Assembly (NCBI GenBank): GCA_019424135.1
Contig: JAHYZZ010000003.1
Location: 42,187 to 96,852, forward strand
Direction: 5' to 3'
Source of the DNA: Lachnospiraceae bacterium
Lineage (GTDB): Bacteria > Bacillota > Clostridia > Lachnospirales > Lachnospiraceae
Length of the DNA: 54,666 nt
Shown here: one piece after another, positions 24,606 to 32,030 of the stretch
Numbering within the stretch: the first letter of the stretch is position 1
How the letters are laid out: each line of letters begins with the position of its first letter
Program-made: the position numbers and the translations under genes
The notes under the pieces: model-generated
The model's database searches: none
What the model was told of the DNA's origin: nothing
What the model saw: the letters and a program-made list of their open reading frames with translations, nothing else

Positions 24606-25661
24606 TTACTTTGCCTCTTCTGCAGCTTTCTGAGCAAACGTTTCATTAACCAAATCATCCTTTGCAATTGGCTCTGTGATCAGGCCGGAGGAAATCGCCA
24701 TATTATTGATTGCCTCTACACCGCTGTCTGTGAAAATTCCATCCGCAGACCACAGGCTGTTTTCTTTACACTCTGTCACAATCTGTTCTAAATTTTCCAT
24801 CTCAGAAAACTGACCCTGCAAGGCATCTACGATCTCAGGCACCTCATGATTTTCCAGATACTGAGCCCCTTTATAACATGCATTTACAAATGCCTGGGTG
24901 ACTTCAGGGTTTTCGTCAATATAGCTCTTTTTCCCGAATACAATATACATCTCATAAGTTTCAGAGCCAAGTAGTTCTTTATGCACTTCTTTATCATATA
25001 TATCTACTGTTACATCATATCCTGCATCGATCAGCTGAGCTCTCAGTTCCGGGGATGCATAGGTGGCACTTACTTCACCGCTCTCAAGTGCTGCAATTAC
25101 CGCACTGTTATCCATGTTTGCATAAGTCACGTCATTATCTGCATCTAGCCCTGCATTATTGATAATAGAGCGTACAAATGCTCTCGGTGAAGATCCGCTG
25201 TCTGCACCATTAACAGTAGTTCCTTTCAAATCTTCAATCGAATCAACGTTTTTCCCTAAAAAGAATGAATATGGATATGTGTCTGTACAGGTATAAATCA
25301 ACTGAGTATCCTGCCCCTCTGCTACAAACTTGCAGATCATTTCCGGGCCATACAGGCCAAACTGCGCTTCATCAGCTAACACCGGAGCCGTCGGCATGTC
25401 ACTTTGTACGGTTGTGATCTCTACATCAAGCCCTTCTTCTTCAAAGTATCCTTCTTCCAGTGCTACATACACCGGTGCCCAGAGTATCCCTCTTACTGGT
25501 TCACACACCGTAATTTTCTGAAGTTCGCCATCTCCCTGTCCTTCTGTTGTTTCTCCTGCATTATTTCCTGTTTCCGGACTGTCTGAAGATCCACCACATC
25601 CCATCAACATGGCTGTTGTCATGGCAGTCGCCAATAATGCTGCTAATACTCGCTTTTTCAT
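24606..25661 (-). CDS. ABC transporter substrate-binding lipoprotein (NMT1/SsuA-like)
   Basis: 351-residue secreted lipoprotein. The signal peptide MKKRVLAALLATAMTTAMLMGC ends in a lipobox with Cys22, then a low-complexity Ser/Gly/Glu linker, then an NMT1/THI5-type domain (CEPVRGILWAPVYVALEEGY, FEEEGLDVEI, NGADSGSSPRAFVRSI). This branch binds small sulfonates, nitrate, thiamine precursors or aromatic acids. It is the third gene of an ATPase-permease-binding protein operon located between corrinoid methyltransferase genes, so its ligand may be the methylated substrate of that system (inference). No clear terminator separates it from the cobalamin riboswitch. Confidence 0.9.
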   Translation of the reverse strand: MKKRVLAALLATAMTTAMLMGCGGSSDSPETGNNAGETTEGQGDGELQKITVCEPVRGILWAPVYVALEEGYFEEEGLDVEITTVQSDMPTAPVLADEAQFGLYGPEMICKFVAEGQDTQLIYTCTDTYPYSFFLGKNVDSIEDLKGTTVNGADSGSSPRAFVRSIINNAGLDADNDVTYANMDNSAVIAALESGEVSATYASPELRAQLIDAGYDVTVDIYDKEVHKELLGSETYEMYIVFGKKSYIDENPEVTQAFVNACYKGAQYLENHEVPEIVDALQGQFSEMENLEQIVTECKENSLWSADGIFTDSGVEAINNMAISSGLITEPIAKDDLVNETFAQKAAEEAK

Positions 25662-25690
25662 AAGCTCCTCCTTACATGAAAACCTTTTTG

Positions 25691-26467
25691 TTATTTATCT
25701 ATAGTGGGGCGCCATTTCAGCACCTTTCTATCGATCCATGACACTGCTGCATTTAAAATAAACATAATAATCATTAGTATAATCACGCAGGCAATCACTC
25801 TTGTAATATTGTAATATCCTCCTGCCATCTGAATAACATATCCAAGCCCGGCGGTCGCTCCCAGATATTCTCCTACAATTGCTCCAAGAACAGCAGCTCC
25901 CACTCCTGCTTTCAGACTTGCCATCAGCCATGGAATACAGGAAGGCATAATCACCTTTGTCATAATCTGCACTTTATTTGCACGCATCAGCTGAAGGGTC
26001 TGTATCAGCTGAATATCTACATCCTTAAATCCTGCATAAATATTAAAAAATACCAGGAAAAACACACTGATTGTCGCCATAAATATTTTGGACTTAATTC
26101 CGATACCGAACCACACGACAAACAATGGCCCCAGCGCCAGCAGCGGAAGTCCATGAATCCCTACAAAAATAGGTTCCACAATATGGGAGAGTGTTTTATA
26201 ATTTCCTACAATCAACGCGATCAATGTCCCGAAAACAATCCCATAAAACAGACCTAAGAAAGCCGCATACAATGTAATCCCGATATGAGGAAGAATATAT
26301 CCGGTGGAAAACATTTCCACAGTGTCTGCCCATACTTCTTTTGGGGAGCTAAAAAACATCGGATTGATCAATTCCCTGTCTGCCAGAAACTGCCAGAGAA
26401 TTACAAATACAATCAAAAGGATGACCAGATAAATATGAGAGCGTAATTTTGTCTTATCTATTTTCAT
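25691..26467 (-). CDS. ABC transporter permease (SsuC/TauC-like)
   Basis: 258-residue BPD_transp_1 permease with about six membrane segments. The EAA-like loop is visible near the middle (LRANKVQIMTKVIMPSCIPW), and further segments include GVGAAVLGAIVGEYLGATAGLG. The start codon directly abuts the ATPase stop, so the two are translationally coupled; the SBP gene follows after 29 bases. This is the membrane unit of the importer at 24606-27250. Confidence 0.92.
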   Translation of the reverse strand: MKIDKTKLRSHIYLVILLIVFVILWQFLADRELINPMFFSSPKEVWADTVEMFSTGYILPHIGITLYAAFLGLFYGIVFGTLIALIVGNYKTLSHIVEPIFVGIHGLPLLALGPLFVVWFGIGIKSKIFMATISVFFLVFFNIYAGFKDVDIQLIQTLQLMRANKVQIMTKVIMPSCIPWLMASLKAGVGAAVLGAIVGEYLGATAGLGYVIQMAGGYYNITRVIACVIILMIIMFILNAAVSWIDRKVLKWRPTIDK

Positions 26468-27250
26468 CTAATCCACCTCTTCTTCCGTCAGTTCATCTTT
26501 AATATCACTCCAGATTTCTTTTTCCAGTTCCAGAAACTTAGGATTGTATTTACATTCTTCAATAATTCTCGGACGTTCAATATCTACAATATACTCATTT
26601 TTAATAACTGACGGACGTCTGCTTAACAGCACGATCCTGTCTGCCAGTGTAATCGCTTCTGCAATATCATGCGTGATATATACAATAGTATTTTTCCGCT
26701 CCGTCCACATCCGCAAAATCTCTTTTTGAAGAGTCTCTCGTGTAAACACATCCAAAGGTCCGAAGGGTTCATCCATAAAAATAATATCCGGGTTCTGAAT
26801 CAATGCCCGTATAATGACCGCTCGTTTTCTCATACCACCGGAAAGCTCAAACGGATACATTTTTTCAAAGCCTTCCAGGCCGCTGACTCTCATCATCTCC
26901 CTGGCTTTCTCCAGTCTCTCCTTCTTTGGTATCTTCTCAATCTCCAGCCCCAACGCCACATTTGATTCAATCTTTCTCCATGGAAGAAGCGTGTCTGTCT
27001 GAGAAATATATCCGATCTTATGTTTATTCGATCTGACTGACTCACCGTCAATTTTCACTTCTCCTTCTGTCGGTTCAATCATACCGCACATAATATTTAA
27101 AAGCGTACTTTTGCCACATCCGCTTGCACCGACAATAGCCAGGAATTCTCCATCTTTTACTTCAATGTCTATATGACGGATCGCTTCTGTCTGTTTTTCT
27201 CCCCCATAAATATGATGGATTCCTTTTAACTCTAGTTTATTCTTTTTCAT
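26468..27250 (-). CDS. ABC transporter ATP-binding protein (SsuB/TauB-like)
   Basis: ATPase of the importer, about 260 residues. Walker A GASGCGKST, Q-loop YISQTD, signature LSGGMRKR, Walker B IIFMDEPFGPLD and the H-loop VYITHDIAEA. The ATG at 27250 is favoured by an AGGA box 6 bases upstream; an ATG two codons earlier (27256) has that box too close. It is the first gene of the operon, behind a promoter whose spacer contains an 11-bp G tract (see separate entry). Confidence 0.92.
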   Translation of the reverse strand: MKKNKLELKGIHHIYGGEKQTEAIRHIDIEVKDGEFLAIVGASGCGKSTLLNIMCGMIEPTEGEVKIDGESVRSNKHKIGYISQTDTLLPWRKIESNVALGLEIEKIPKKERLEKAREMMRVSGLEGFEKMYPFELSGGMRKRAVIIRALIQNPDIIFMDEPFGPLDVFTRETLQKEILRMWTERKNTIVYITHDIAEAITLADRIVLLSRRPSVIKNEYIVDIERPRIIEECKYNPKFLELEKEIWSDIKDELTEEEVD

Positions 27251-27306
27251 CTGCATTCCTGTTCTCTCAAATCACCTTTTATAAAAGCCTACAAATAACT
27301 TAGAAA

Positions 27307-27335
27307 AGTTTACCACTACCCCCCCCCCCGGTCAA
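27307..27335 (-). promoter_or_regulatory. Promoter of the ABC importer with a G11 tract in the spacer
   Basis: On the minus strand TTGACC (27335-27330), a 17-base spacer and TAAACT (27312-27307). The spacer is 11 consecutive G followed by TAGTGG. With exactly 11 G the spacing is the optimal 17; slippage would give 16 or 18. It lies about 57-85 bases upstream of the ATPase gene. Confidence 0.65.
27319..27329. repeat. Homopolymer C11/G11 tract between divergent promoters
   Basis: Eleven consecutive C on the plus strand, the longest C/G homopolymer noticed in the window, in otherwise AT-rich intergenic DNA. Such tracts are slippage-prone during replication. Confidence 0.95.
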
Positions 27336-27399
27336 ATTGAAAATCATAATCAATTAGATTTTTTATTATTTTTTTCTATAAAGCAAAAAACCGATTTCA

Positions 27400-27428
27400 T
27401 TGATTCTCTCATTTCTACGCGATATAGT
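27400..27428 (+). promoter_or_regulatory. Promoter of the rightward URO-D gene
   Basis: TTGATT (27400-27405), 17-base spacer, TATAGT (27423-27428), about 50 bases before the start codon at 27477, with an AAAGGAGG box near 27460. Confidence 0.65.
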
Positions 27429-27476
27429 AAAAGTAGATTAAATTTCTGGTTTTATATACAAAGGAGGTCCTGTTTT

Positions 27477-28538
27477 ATGCACAAAGATGACCAGATGACA
27501 CCAAAAGAAAGAGCCTTTGCTCTTTTTGCAAAAAAACCGGTAGACCGTATGCCTATCAAGATTTTTTCTCCTTATATCGGAATGAATTTTGGTGCTTCCT
27601 ATGATGAGGCTTTTAACGATGCCAGATCCCGTGCTCACTGGCTGATTGAAGGATACCGCCGTTTCGGGCAGGACGGCCTAAGCGTCAACTACAGATTGGA
27701 CGGAATTCCTGTTGCCTTTGGCGCCGAGTCCACCTACGATCCCACAGGTATTCCGATTGTAAAAAATCCAGTTATCAAAGAGCTGACAGATATCTCTGAA
27801 CTGGATCTTACAAACTTAAGATTTGAAAATGATAAAAATGCACAGATTGCTTTTGACGCAGTGCAGATTGTTCAAGAAGAGCTCCAGGATGAGGTCTTTA
27901 CCGGTGTCGGCTTCATGGGGCCTTTTACCACCGCCGCTAACCTGGCCGGAGCCACCAAGATTTTAAAGGCCATGCGTAAGGATCCGGAAAACCTGCATCG
28001 CCTTCTTGACTTTGCCGCAGATGCAACCATCGAAGTCGGGCGAAAATTTGTAGAAAATCAGATTGGCATCGGCCTGGCCGAACCGACTGCCTCTTTATTG
28101 TCTCCAGGACAATTCCGTGAATTTGTCATTCCTTATTATAAAAAGGTCATGGATCAATGGAAAGAATGGGGCAGCCGGGGCGCAGGCTTCCACATCTGCG
28201 GAGACACCACAAAGCTTCTGGAAACTTTCCCTGAAATGGGCATCCGCGGCGTCAGCATCGACAGTGCTGTAGACATTGGTTTTGCCAAAGAAACAGTTGG
28301 TGATAAGATGTCGATCATGGGGAATGTTTCACCGATTGAAATCCTGGAAGGCACTCCAGATAGTATCCAGGCGGCGGTAATAGACTGCTTCCGGAAATGC
28401 TGGGATAATCCCTGCGGCTTCACGATCGCCCCAGGCTGCGACATCCCGGTACAGGCTCCTCTTGAAAACATAGATGCTTATATGAAAGCTGCCCGGATGT
28501 GTGCAAAATATCCGGTTCAGCCATCGAACTGGGAATAA
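27477..28538 (+). CDS. URO-D superfamily corrinoid-dependent methyltransferase
   Basis: 353-residue member, divergent from the ABC importer. N-terminal DQMTPKERAFALFAKKPVDR, then GFMGPFTTAANLAGA, GLAEPTASLLSPGQF, the zinc-site motif FHICGDTTKLL and the C-terminal APGCDIPVQAPLEN. It is transcribed from its own promoter rather than behind the cobalamin riboswitch, yet shares the locus with five other superfamily members. Its last three codons and stop lie within or next to a perfect 64-bp palindrome, so the original C terminus may have been altered slightly. It probably acts on a related methylated substrate. Confidence 0.87.
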   Translation: MHKDDQMTPKERAFALFAKKPVDRMPIKIFSPYIGMNFGASYDEAFNDARSRAHWLIEGYRRFGQDGLSVNYRLDGIPVAFGAESTYDPTGIPIVKNPVIKELTDISELDLTNLRFENDKNAQIAFDAVQIVQEELQDEVFTGVGFMGPFTTAANLAGATKILKAMRKDPENLHRLLDFAADATIEVGRKFVENQIGIGLAEPTASLLSPGQFREFVIPYYKKVMDQWKEWGSRGAGFHICGDTTKLLETFPEMGIRGVSIDSAVDIGFAKETVGDKMSIMGNVSPIEILEGTPDSIQAAVIDCFRKCWDNPCGFTIAPGCDIPVQAPLENIDAYMKAARMCAKYPVQPSNWE

Positions 28539-28596
28539 CGGAACAATGGGGACGGGGGATTTTCGAAAATCCCCCGTCCCCATTGTTCCGTTATTC
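28533..28596. repeat. Perfect 64-bp palindrome (32-bp arms) at the junction of two convergent reading frames
   Basis: Arms 28533-28564 and 28565-28596 are exact reverse complements with no loop; each end reads GAATAA. The left end provides Glu-stop of the rightward URO-D gene and the right end Glu-stop of the leftward P-II remnant. It contains the GGGGACGGGGGA block. It would form a very stable hairpin and can act as a terminator; it resembles a REP/MITE-like mobile palindrome. Confidence 0.9.
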
Positions 28597-28701
28597 TACA
28601 TCCTTCAGCGCTTCAAAATCTTCTTCTCCCGTACGTACCTTTACCACCTTATGTACGTTATATACAAAGATCTTTCCATCGCCCAGATGACCGATGTAAA
28701 T
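28591..28701 (-). pseudogene. Remnant of a P-II (GlnB/GlnK-type) regulatory protein, C-terminal part only
   Basis: A leftward frame ends in LGDGKIFVYNVHKVV followed by KVRTGEEDFEALKDVE and stop, which is the C-terminal signature of P-II nitrogen regulators (GDGKIFV...VRTGE). The frame continues upstream but the sequence no longer resembles P-II, and runs into the 3' end of the FGGY kinase gene. The N-terminal two thirds, including the T-loop, are absent. It is therefore a 3' fragment left by a deletion or insertion, not a working gene. Confidence 0.7.
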
Positions 28702-28747
28702 TGTTAAAAACCCGCAAATTTTTCTCTGTTTTGCCCCTGCCAGACAA

Positions 28748-30277
28748 TTATAATTGCTCTGATGTCCGTGCATCCTCCCGATAATATTCCCTCAGGCACT
28801 GATACCCAAGCTCAAACATTTTTTTCTGCCTGTCATATATCTCCCGGTACTCTTCTCTTGGACAAAAGACCCTGTCCGTTTTCACAAACTGATGCACTAC
28901 GGAAAAATCCTGAAATGCTCCGACGCCCACACCGGCGATCACCGCAGCAGCGATGGAAGTCGCTGTTTCCACATGATCCAGCCGGTGCAGTGTTACCCCC
29001 AGCACATCTGCCAGGATCTGCGCCAGCACGTCTCCCTTTGCTCCACCGCCGGTCAGGACCAGCTCCTTCCCTTCTATGTGCTCTCTCTGCGCCTTTAAAA
29101 TCACATCCAGATTCATGGCAATTCCCTCCAGCACTGCGCGTACATAATCGCATTTCTGATGCTCCATCCGGATTCCCAAAAAACTACCGGAGGTATCCGG
29201 ATTCCATCTGGGACTTCTCTCTCCCAGCAGATATGGGAGAAAAATCAACCCTTTTGCTCCCGGAGGAGATTGACACACCAACTGGTTCAAAAGCTCATAA
29301 ACGGATTCTCCCCTTTCTTCTGCCAGCCTTTCCTCTTCCTGACACAAAGCCTCCCTAATATAGGAATAGGAACTGCCTGCCGCCTGCATGGTTCCACAGG
29401 GCATATATTTTCCCGGAACCACATGCCCAAATCCAATCAAAGACTTCTCATGGTCCAATTCCACTTTGCCAGACGTACCTGCTATCCAGGCGGAAGTACC
29501 AAAGGACAAAAATAGCTGTCCATCTTCAATACATCCTGCTCCCAGGGCGGAACACGGACCGTCCCCGCCTCCTAAGACAACTTTCGTTTCCCTGGTCAGT
29601 CCCAGCGCTTCTGCCGCTTCCGCAGTCAGCTCGCCAATCACATCTGTGGAGGCATGAAGTTCTGGAAGTTTATCGATATGGATTCCCGCTGCTTCCAAAA
29701 TCTCCTGAGACCACTTAAGGTTCCGCAGATCAAATACATCTGTCCCGGAAGCCTCTGAATAATCGGTCACAAATGCTCCCGTCAGACGACAAATGATATA
29801 GTCTTTTGCCAACAGCATCTTATAAGTCTTTTCATAAATTTCCGGCTCATGCTCCCGGATCCACATTAGTTTCTCAATACTGTAGCTGGGGCTGACACGA
29901 TGTCCGTTGATTTCATACATTCGATCAAATCCGATCTTTTCTTCCAGATATTCAGCTTGCTTCTCTGCCCTGTGATCCGCCCAGATCATGGCAGGACGAA
30001 GCGCCTTTCCTTCCTGGTCAACCACGATACAAGCCTGCATCTGCGAGGAAAAGGAGACAGCCAGCACATCCCGGGGATCGATTCCTTTCACGATCTCTTG
30101 AGTAGCCTGACACACCGCCTGCCACCAGTCCTCTGGATTCTGTTCTGCATAATTTTTATGAAAAAAATGGGCCTCGTAGGGAATGGTGTGACTCTCGATC
30201 AATTCTCCTTTTGTGGAAAACAGCGACGCCTTGTTGCTGGATGTCCCAAGATCATGTGATATCAGATATTTTCCCAT
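28748..30277 (-). CDS. FGGY-family carbohydrate kinase (xylulokinase-like)
   Basis: 509-residue ATP-dependent sugar or polyol kinase with both FGGY domains: N-terminal ISHDLGTSSNKASLF and MIWADHRAEKQAEYL, C-terminal LGGGDGPCSALGAGC, LSFGTSAWIAGT, LPYLLGERSPRWNP, and VLTGGGAKGDVLAQILADVL. Full length for the family. The ATG at 30277 has a GGAGGAGGAA box 7 bases upstream. It is divergent from a DeoR regulator and faces an aldolase gene beyond it, together suggesting a catabolic module for a ketose or polyol. Exact sugar unknown. Confidence 0.88.
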   Translation of the reverse strand: MGKYLISHDLGTSSNKASLFSTKGELIESHTIPYEAHFFHKNYAEQNPEDWWQAVCQATQEIVKGIDPRDVLAVSFSSQMQACIVVDQEGKALRPAMIWADHRAEKQAEYLEEKIGFDRMYEINGHRVSPSYSIEKLMWIREHEPEIYEKTYKMLLAKDYIICRLTGAFVTDYSEASGTDVFDLRNLKWSQEILEAAGIHIDKLPELHASTDVIGELTAEAAEALGLTRETKVVLGGGDGPCSALGAGCIEDGQLFLSFGTSAWIAGTSGKVELDHEKSLIGFGHVVPGKYMPCGTMQAAGSSYSYIREALCQEEERLAEERGESVYELLNQLVCQSPPGAKGLIFLPYLLGERSPRWNPDTSGSFLGIRMEHQKCDYVRAVLEGIAMNLDVILKAQREHIEGKELVLTGGGAKGDVLAQILADVLGVTLHRLDHVETATSIAAAVIAGVGVGAFQDFSVVHQFVKTDRVFCPREEYREIYDRQKKMFELGYQCLREYYREDARTSEQL

Positions 30278-30367
30278 GTTCACGTTCCTCCTCCTTCGTC
30301 AATTTATAGAAACACTTTTAAATCTTTCCATTTTCACCATCTTATCATATGTCCCGAAAAATGTAAA

Positions 30368-30397
30368 TTTCGAAATAACATTAACTTTCGTACGAAA
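30368..30397. promoter_or_regulatory. Candidate DeoR-family operator in the divergent kinase/regulator region
   Basis: Two inverted CGAAA repeats: TTTCGAAA at 30368-30375 and TTTCGTACGAAA at 30386-30397, just upstream of the regulator's -35 element and in the kinase's leader region. Position and palindromy fit a binding site for the adjacent DeoR-type repressor. Confidence 0.5.
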
Positions 30398-30406
30398 CTT
30401 AATATA

Positions 30407-30435
30407 TTGACATATAGTCTATTTTTTGATAGGAT
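30407..30435 (+). promoter_or_regulatory. Promoter of the DeoR-family regulator
   Basis: Perfect TTGACA (30407-30412), 17-base spacer and TAGGAT (30430-30435), 30 bases before the start codon. Confidence 0.65.
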
Positions 30436-30464
30436 ACTCTCAGAACCAATAAGGAGGGTTTTCC

Positions 30465-31217
30465 ATGAAAAAACGGCACAGTGAAATTCTGGAATATATC
30501 ACTTCCCATGGCAAAACGCAGGTCTGTGTACTGGCAAAACAGCTCCAGGCTTCTGCTGTTACGATCCGTAAGGATCTGGATTACCTGGAAGAGCGTGGCA
30601 TGCTGAAGCGTGAGCGTGGTTTCGCTGTCCCCAATGACCCTGGAGACATTTTTTATCGCATGGCCTTCCATGCCGATAAAAAGCAGCGTATTGCCAAAAC
30701 TGCCGCCGCTTACATCGAGGACGGCGAGACTGTCATGATCGAATCCGGATCCACTTGTACTTTACTGGCTGAGGAACTGGCACGCACCAAAAAGAGCGTG
30801 ACAATCGTTACTAATTCTGTCTGTCTGGCAGAATATGTCCGCTCCTATCCCAACGTTCAGCTCATTCTTCTGGGCGGGATCCTGCAGATTCCCAGTCAGT
30901 CTCTGGTAGGCCCATTAACCAGACAGGCCGCCAGTTCTTTCCATGTAGATAAGATTTTTACTGGAATCGACGGATATTCTCGTTCCTTTGGATTCACCGG
31001 AGATGACCTGACAAGGGCCGATACCTTGCATGCCATGATTGGATCCGCCAGACATGTCTTTGTCCTGACAGATTCTGATAAATTTCTGCGTCCAGGAGCC
31101 GTCTCCTTCCTTCAGCTTGATCAGGTCTATGAAATCATCACCGATGAAGGAATTTCCCAGGAGGAAAAAAACTACCTGGAAAACCAGAATATCCGTGTCA
31201 CCATAGCAGACAAATAA
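30465..31217 (+). CDS. DeoR/GlpR family transcriptional regulator
   Basis: 250-residue sugar-phosphate-responsive repressor. N-terminal DeoR helix-turn-helix (RHSEILEYITSHGKTQVCVL, ASAVTIRKDLDYLEERGMLKRERG), then the DeoRC sensor domain with ESGSTCTLLAEEL, VTNSVCLAEYV, LLGGI and the Asp-rich GIDGYSRSFGFTGDDL region. The C-terminal domain binds phosphorylated sugars. It is divergent from the FGGY kinase and 26 bases upstream of the aldolase-like gene in the same direction, so it probably controls both. Confidence 0.93.
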   Translation: MKKRHSEILEYITSHGKTQVCVLAKQLQASAVTIRKDLDYLEERGMLKRERGFAVPNDPGDIFYRMAFHADKKQRIAKTAAAYIEDGETVMIESGSTCTLLAEELARTKKSVTIVTNSVCLAEYVRSYPNVQLILLGGILQIPSQSLVGPLTRQAASSFHVDKIFTGIDGYSRSFGFTGDDLTRADTLHAMIGSARHVFVLTDSDKFLRPGAVSFLQLDQVYEIITDEGISQEEKNYLENQNIRVTIADK

Positions 31218-31243
31218 TTCATACTTTTTAAGGAGGTTTCACC

Positions 31244-31921
31244 ATGAAATATTTATTAGACACAGCCAATCTTGCAGATATCCGCCGGTTTTATGATATT
31301 TTCCCTATTGCCGGCGTCACATCCAATCCTTCTATCGTAAAGCGAGAAGGAAATGTTGACTTTTTTGCACACATGAAGGAAATCCGTTCGATCATCGGAC
31401 CTGACAAAGCGCTCCACATCCAGGTAACTGCACTGGATACAGAAGGAATGTTGCGAGACGCCGACACGATTCTAGAGAAAGTTGATCCCAATGTTTATGT
31501 CAAAGTACCTGTTACCATGGAAGGCATAAAAGCAATTAAGCTAATGAAGAAAAAAGGCATCCGCGTAACTGGAACGGTCGTTTACAGCAAGCAGCAAGGT
31601 TTTCTTGCCATGGAAGCCGGAGCTGATTTTATTGCGCCATATTTTAACCGGATGGAAAACTTAGGTATTGATCCTGATGATGTCATCTCTTCCCTTGCAG
31701 AAATGATTGCTCTCTATGATTATCCCACCCAGATTCTTGCCGCCAGCTTTAAAAATGCAGGACAGGTAAACCGCGCATTCCTGGCCGGAGCTCAGACTGC
31801 CACCATGGACCCTTCTATTCTGGAAGGCACCCTTGCCCAACCGCACATTACCGGTGCTGTAGCCACTTTTGATGCGGACTGGAAATCCATTCATGGAGAT
31901 CAGCTGATTTGCGATCTATAA
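31244..31921 (+). CDS. Fructose-6-phosphate aldolase / transaldolase-like protein
   Basis: 225-residue TIM-barrel of the small transaldolase (TalC/FSA) class: MKYLLDTANLADIRRF, GVTSNPSIVKREG, the Schiff-base lysine in VYVKVPVTMEGIKA, VTGTVVYSKQQG and ILAASFKNAGQV. These enzymes catalyse aldol cleavage or transfer on sugar phosphates. An AAGGAGG box precedes the ATG. It is probably cotranscribed with the DeoR regulator and works with the FGGY kinase on the same sugar. Confidence 0.9.
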   Translation: MKYLLDTANLADIRRFYDIFPIAGVTSNPSIVKREGNVDFFAHMKEIRSIIGPDKALHIQVTALDTEGMLRDADTILEKVDPNVYVKVPVTMEGIKAIKLMKKKGIRVTGTVVYSKQQGFLAMEAGADFIAPYFNRMENLGIDPDDVISSLAEMIALYDYPTQILAASFKNAGQVNRAFLAGAQTATMDPSILEGTLAQPHITGAVATFDADWKSIHGDQLICDL

Positions 31922-31969
31922 TTTATAGATAACTTCTATTTGGCAGATTGAGACATTACAAAAAGCAAT

Positions 31970-31998
31970 TTGATATCTCCGATTTCCAGGACTATACT
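31970..31998 (+). promoter_or_regulatory. Promoter of the PrdA-like small gene
   Basis: TTGATA (31970-31975), 17-base spacer, TATACT (31993-31998), about 35 bases before the start codon. Strong match, so the gene is transcribed independently of the aldolase gene. Confidence 0.75.
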
Positions 31999-32030
31999 AA
32001 TTACTAGATATGAATAAGGAGGTAAGCGTA

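Noticed and set aside
28762..29358. Rightward reading frame of 198 codons
   Set aside because: Antisense to the FGGY kinase C-terminal half.
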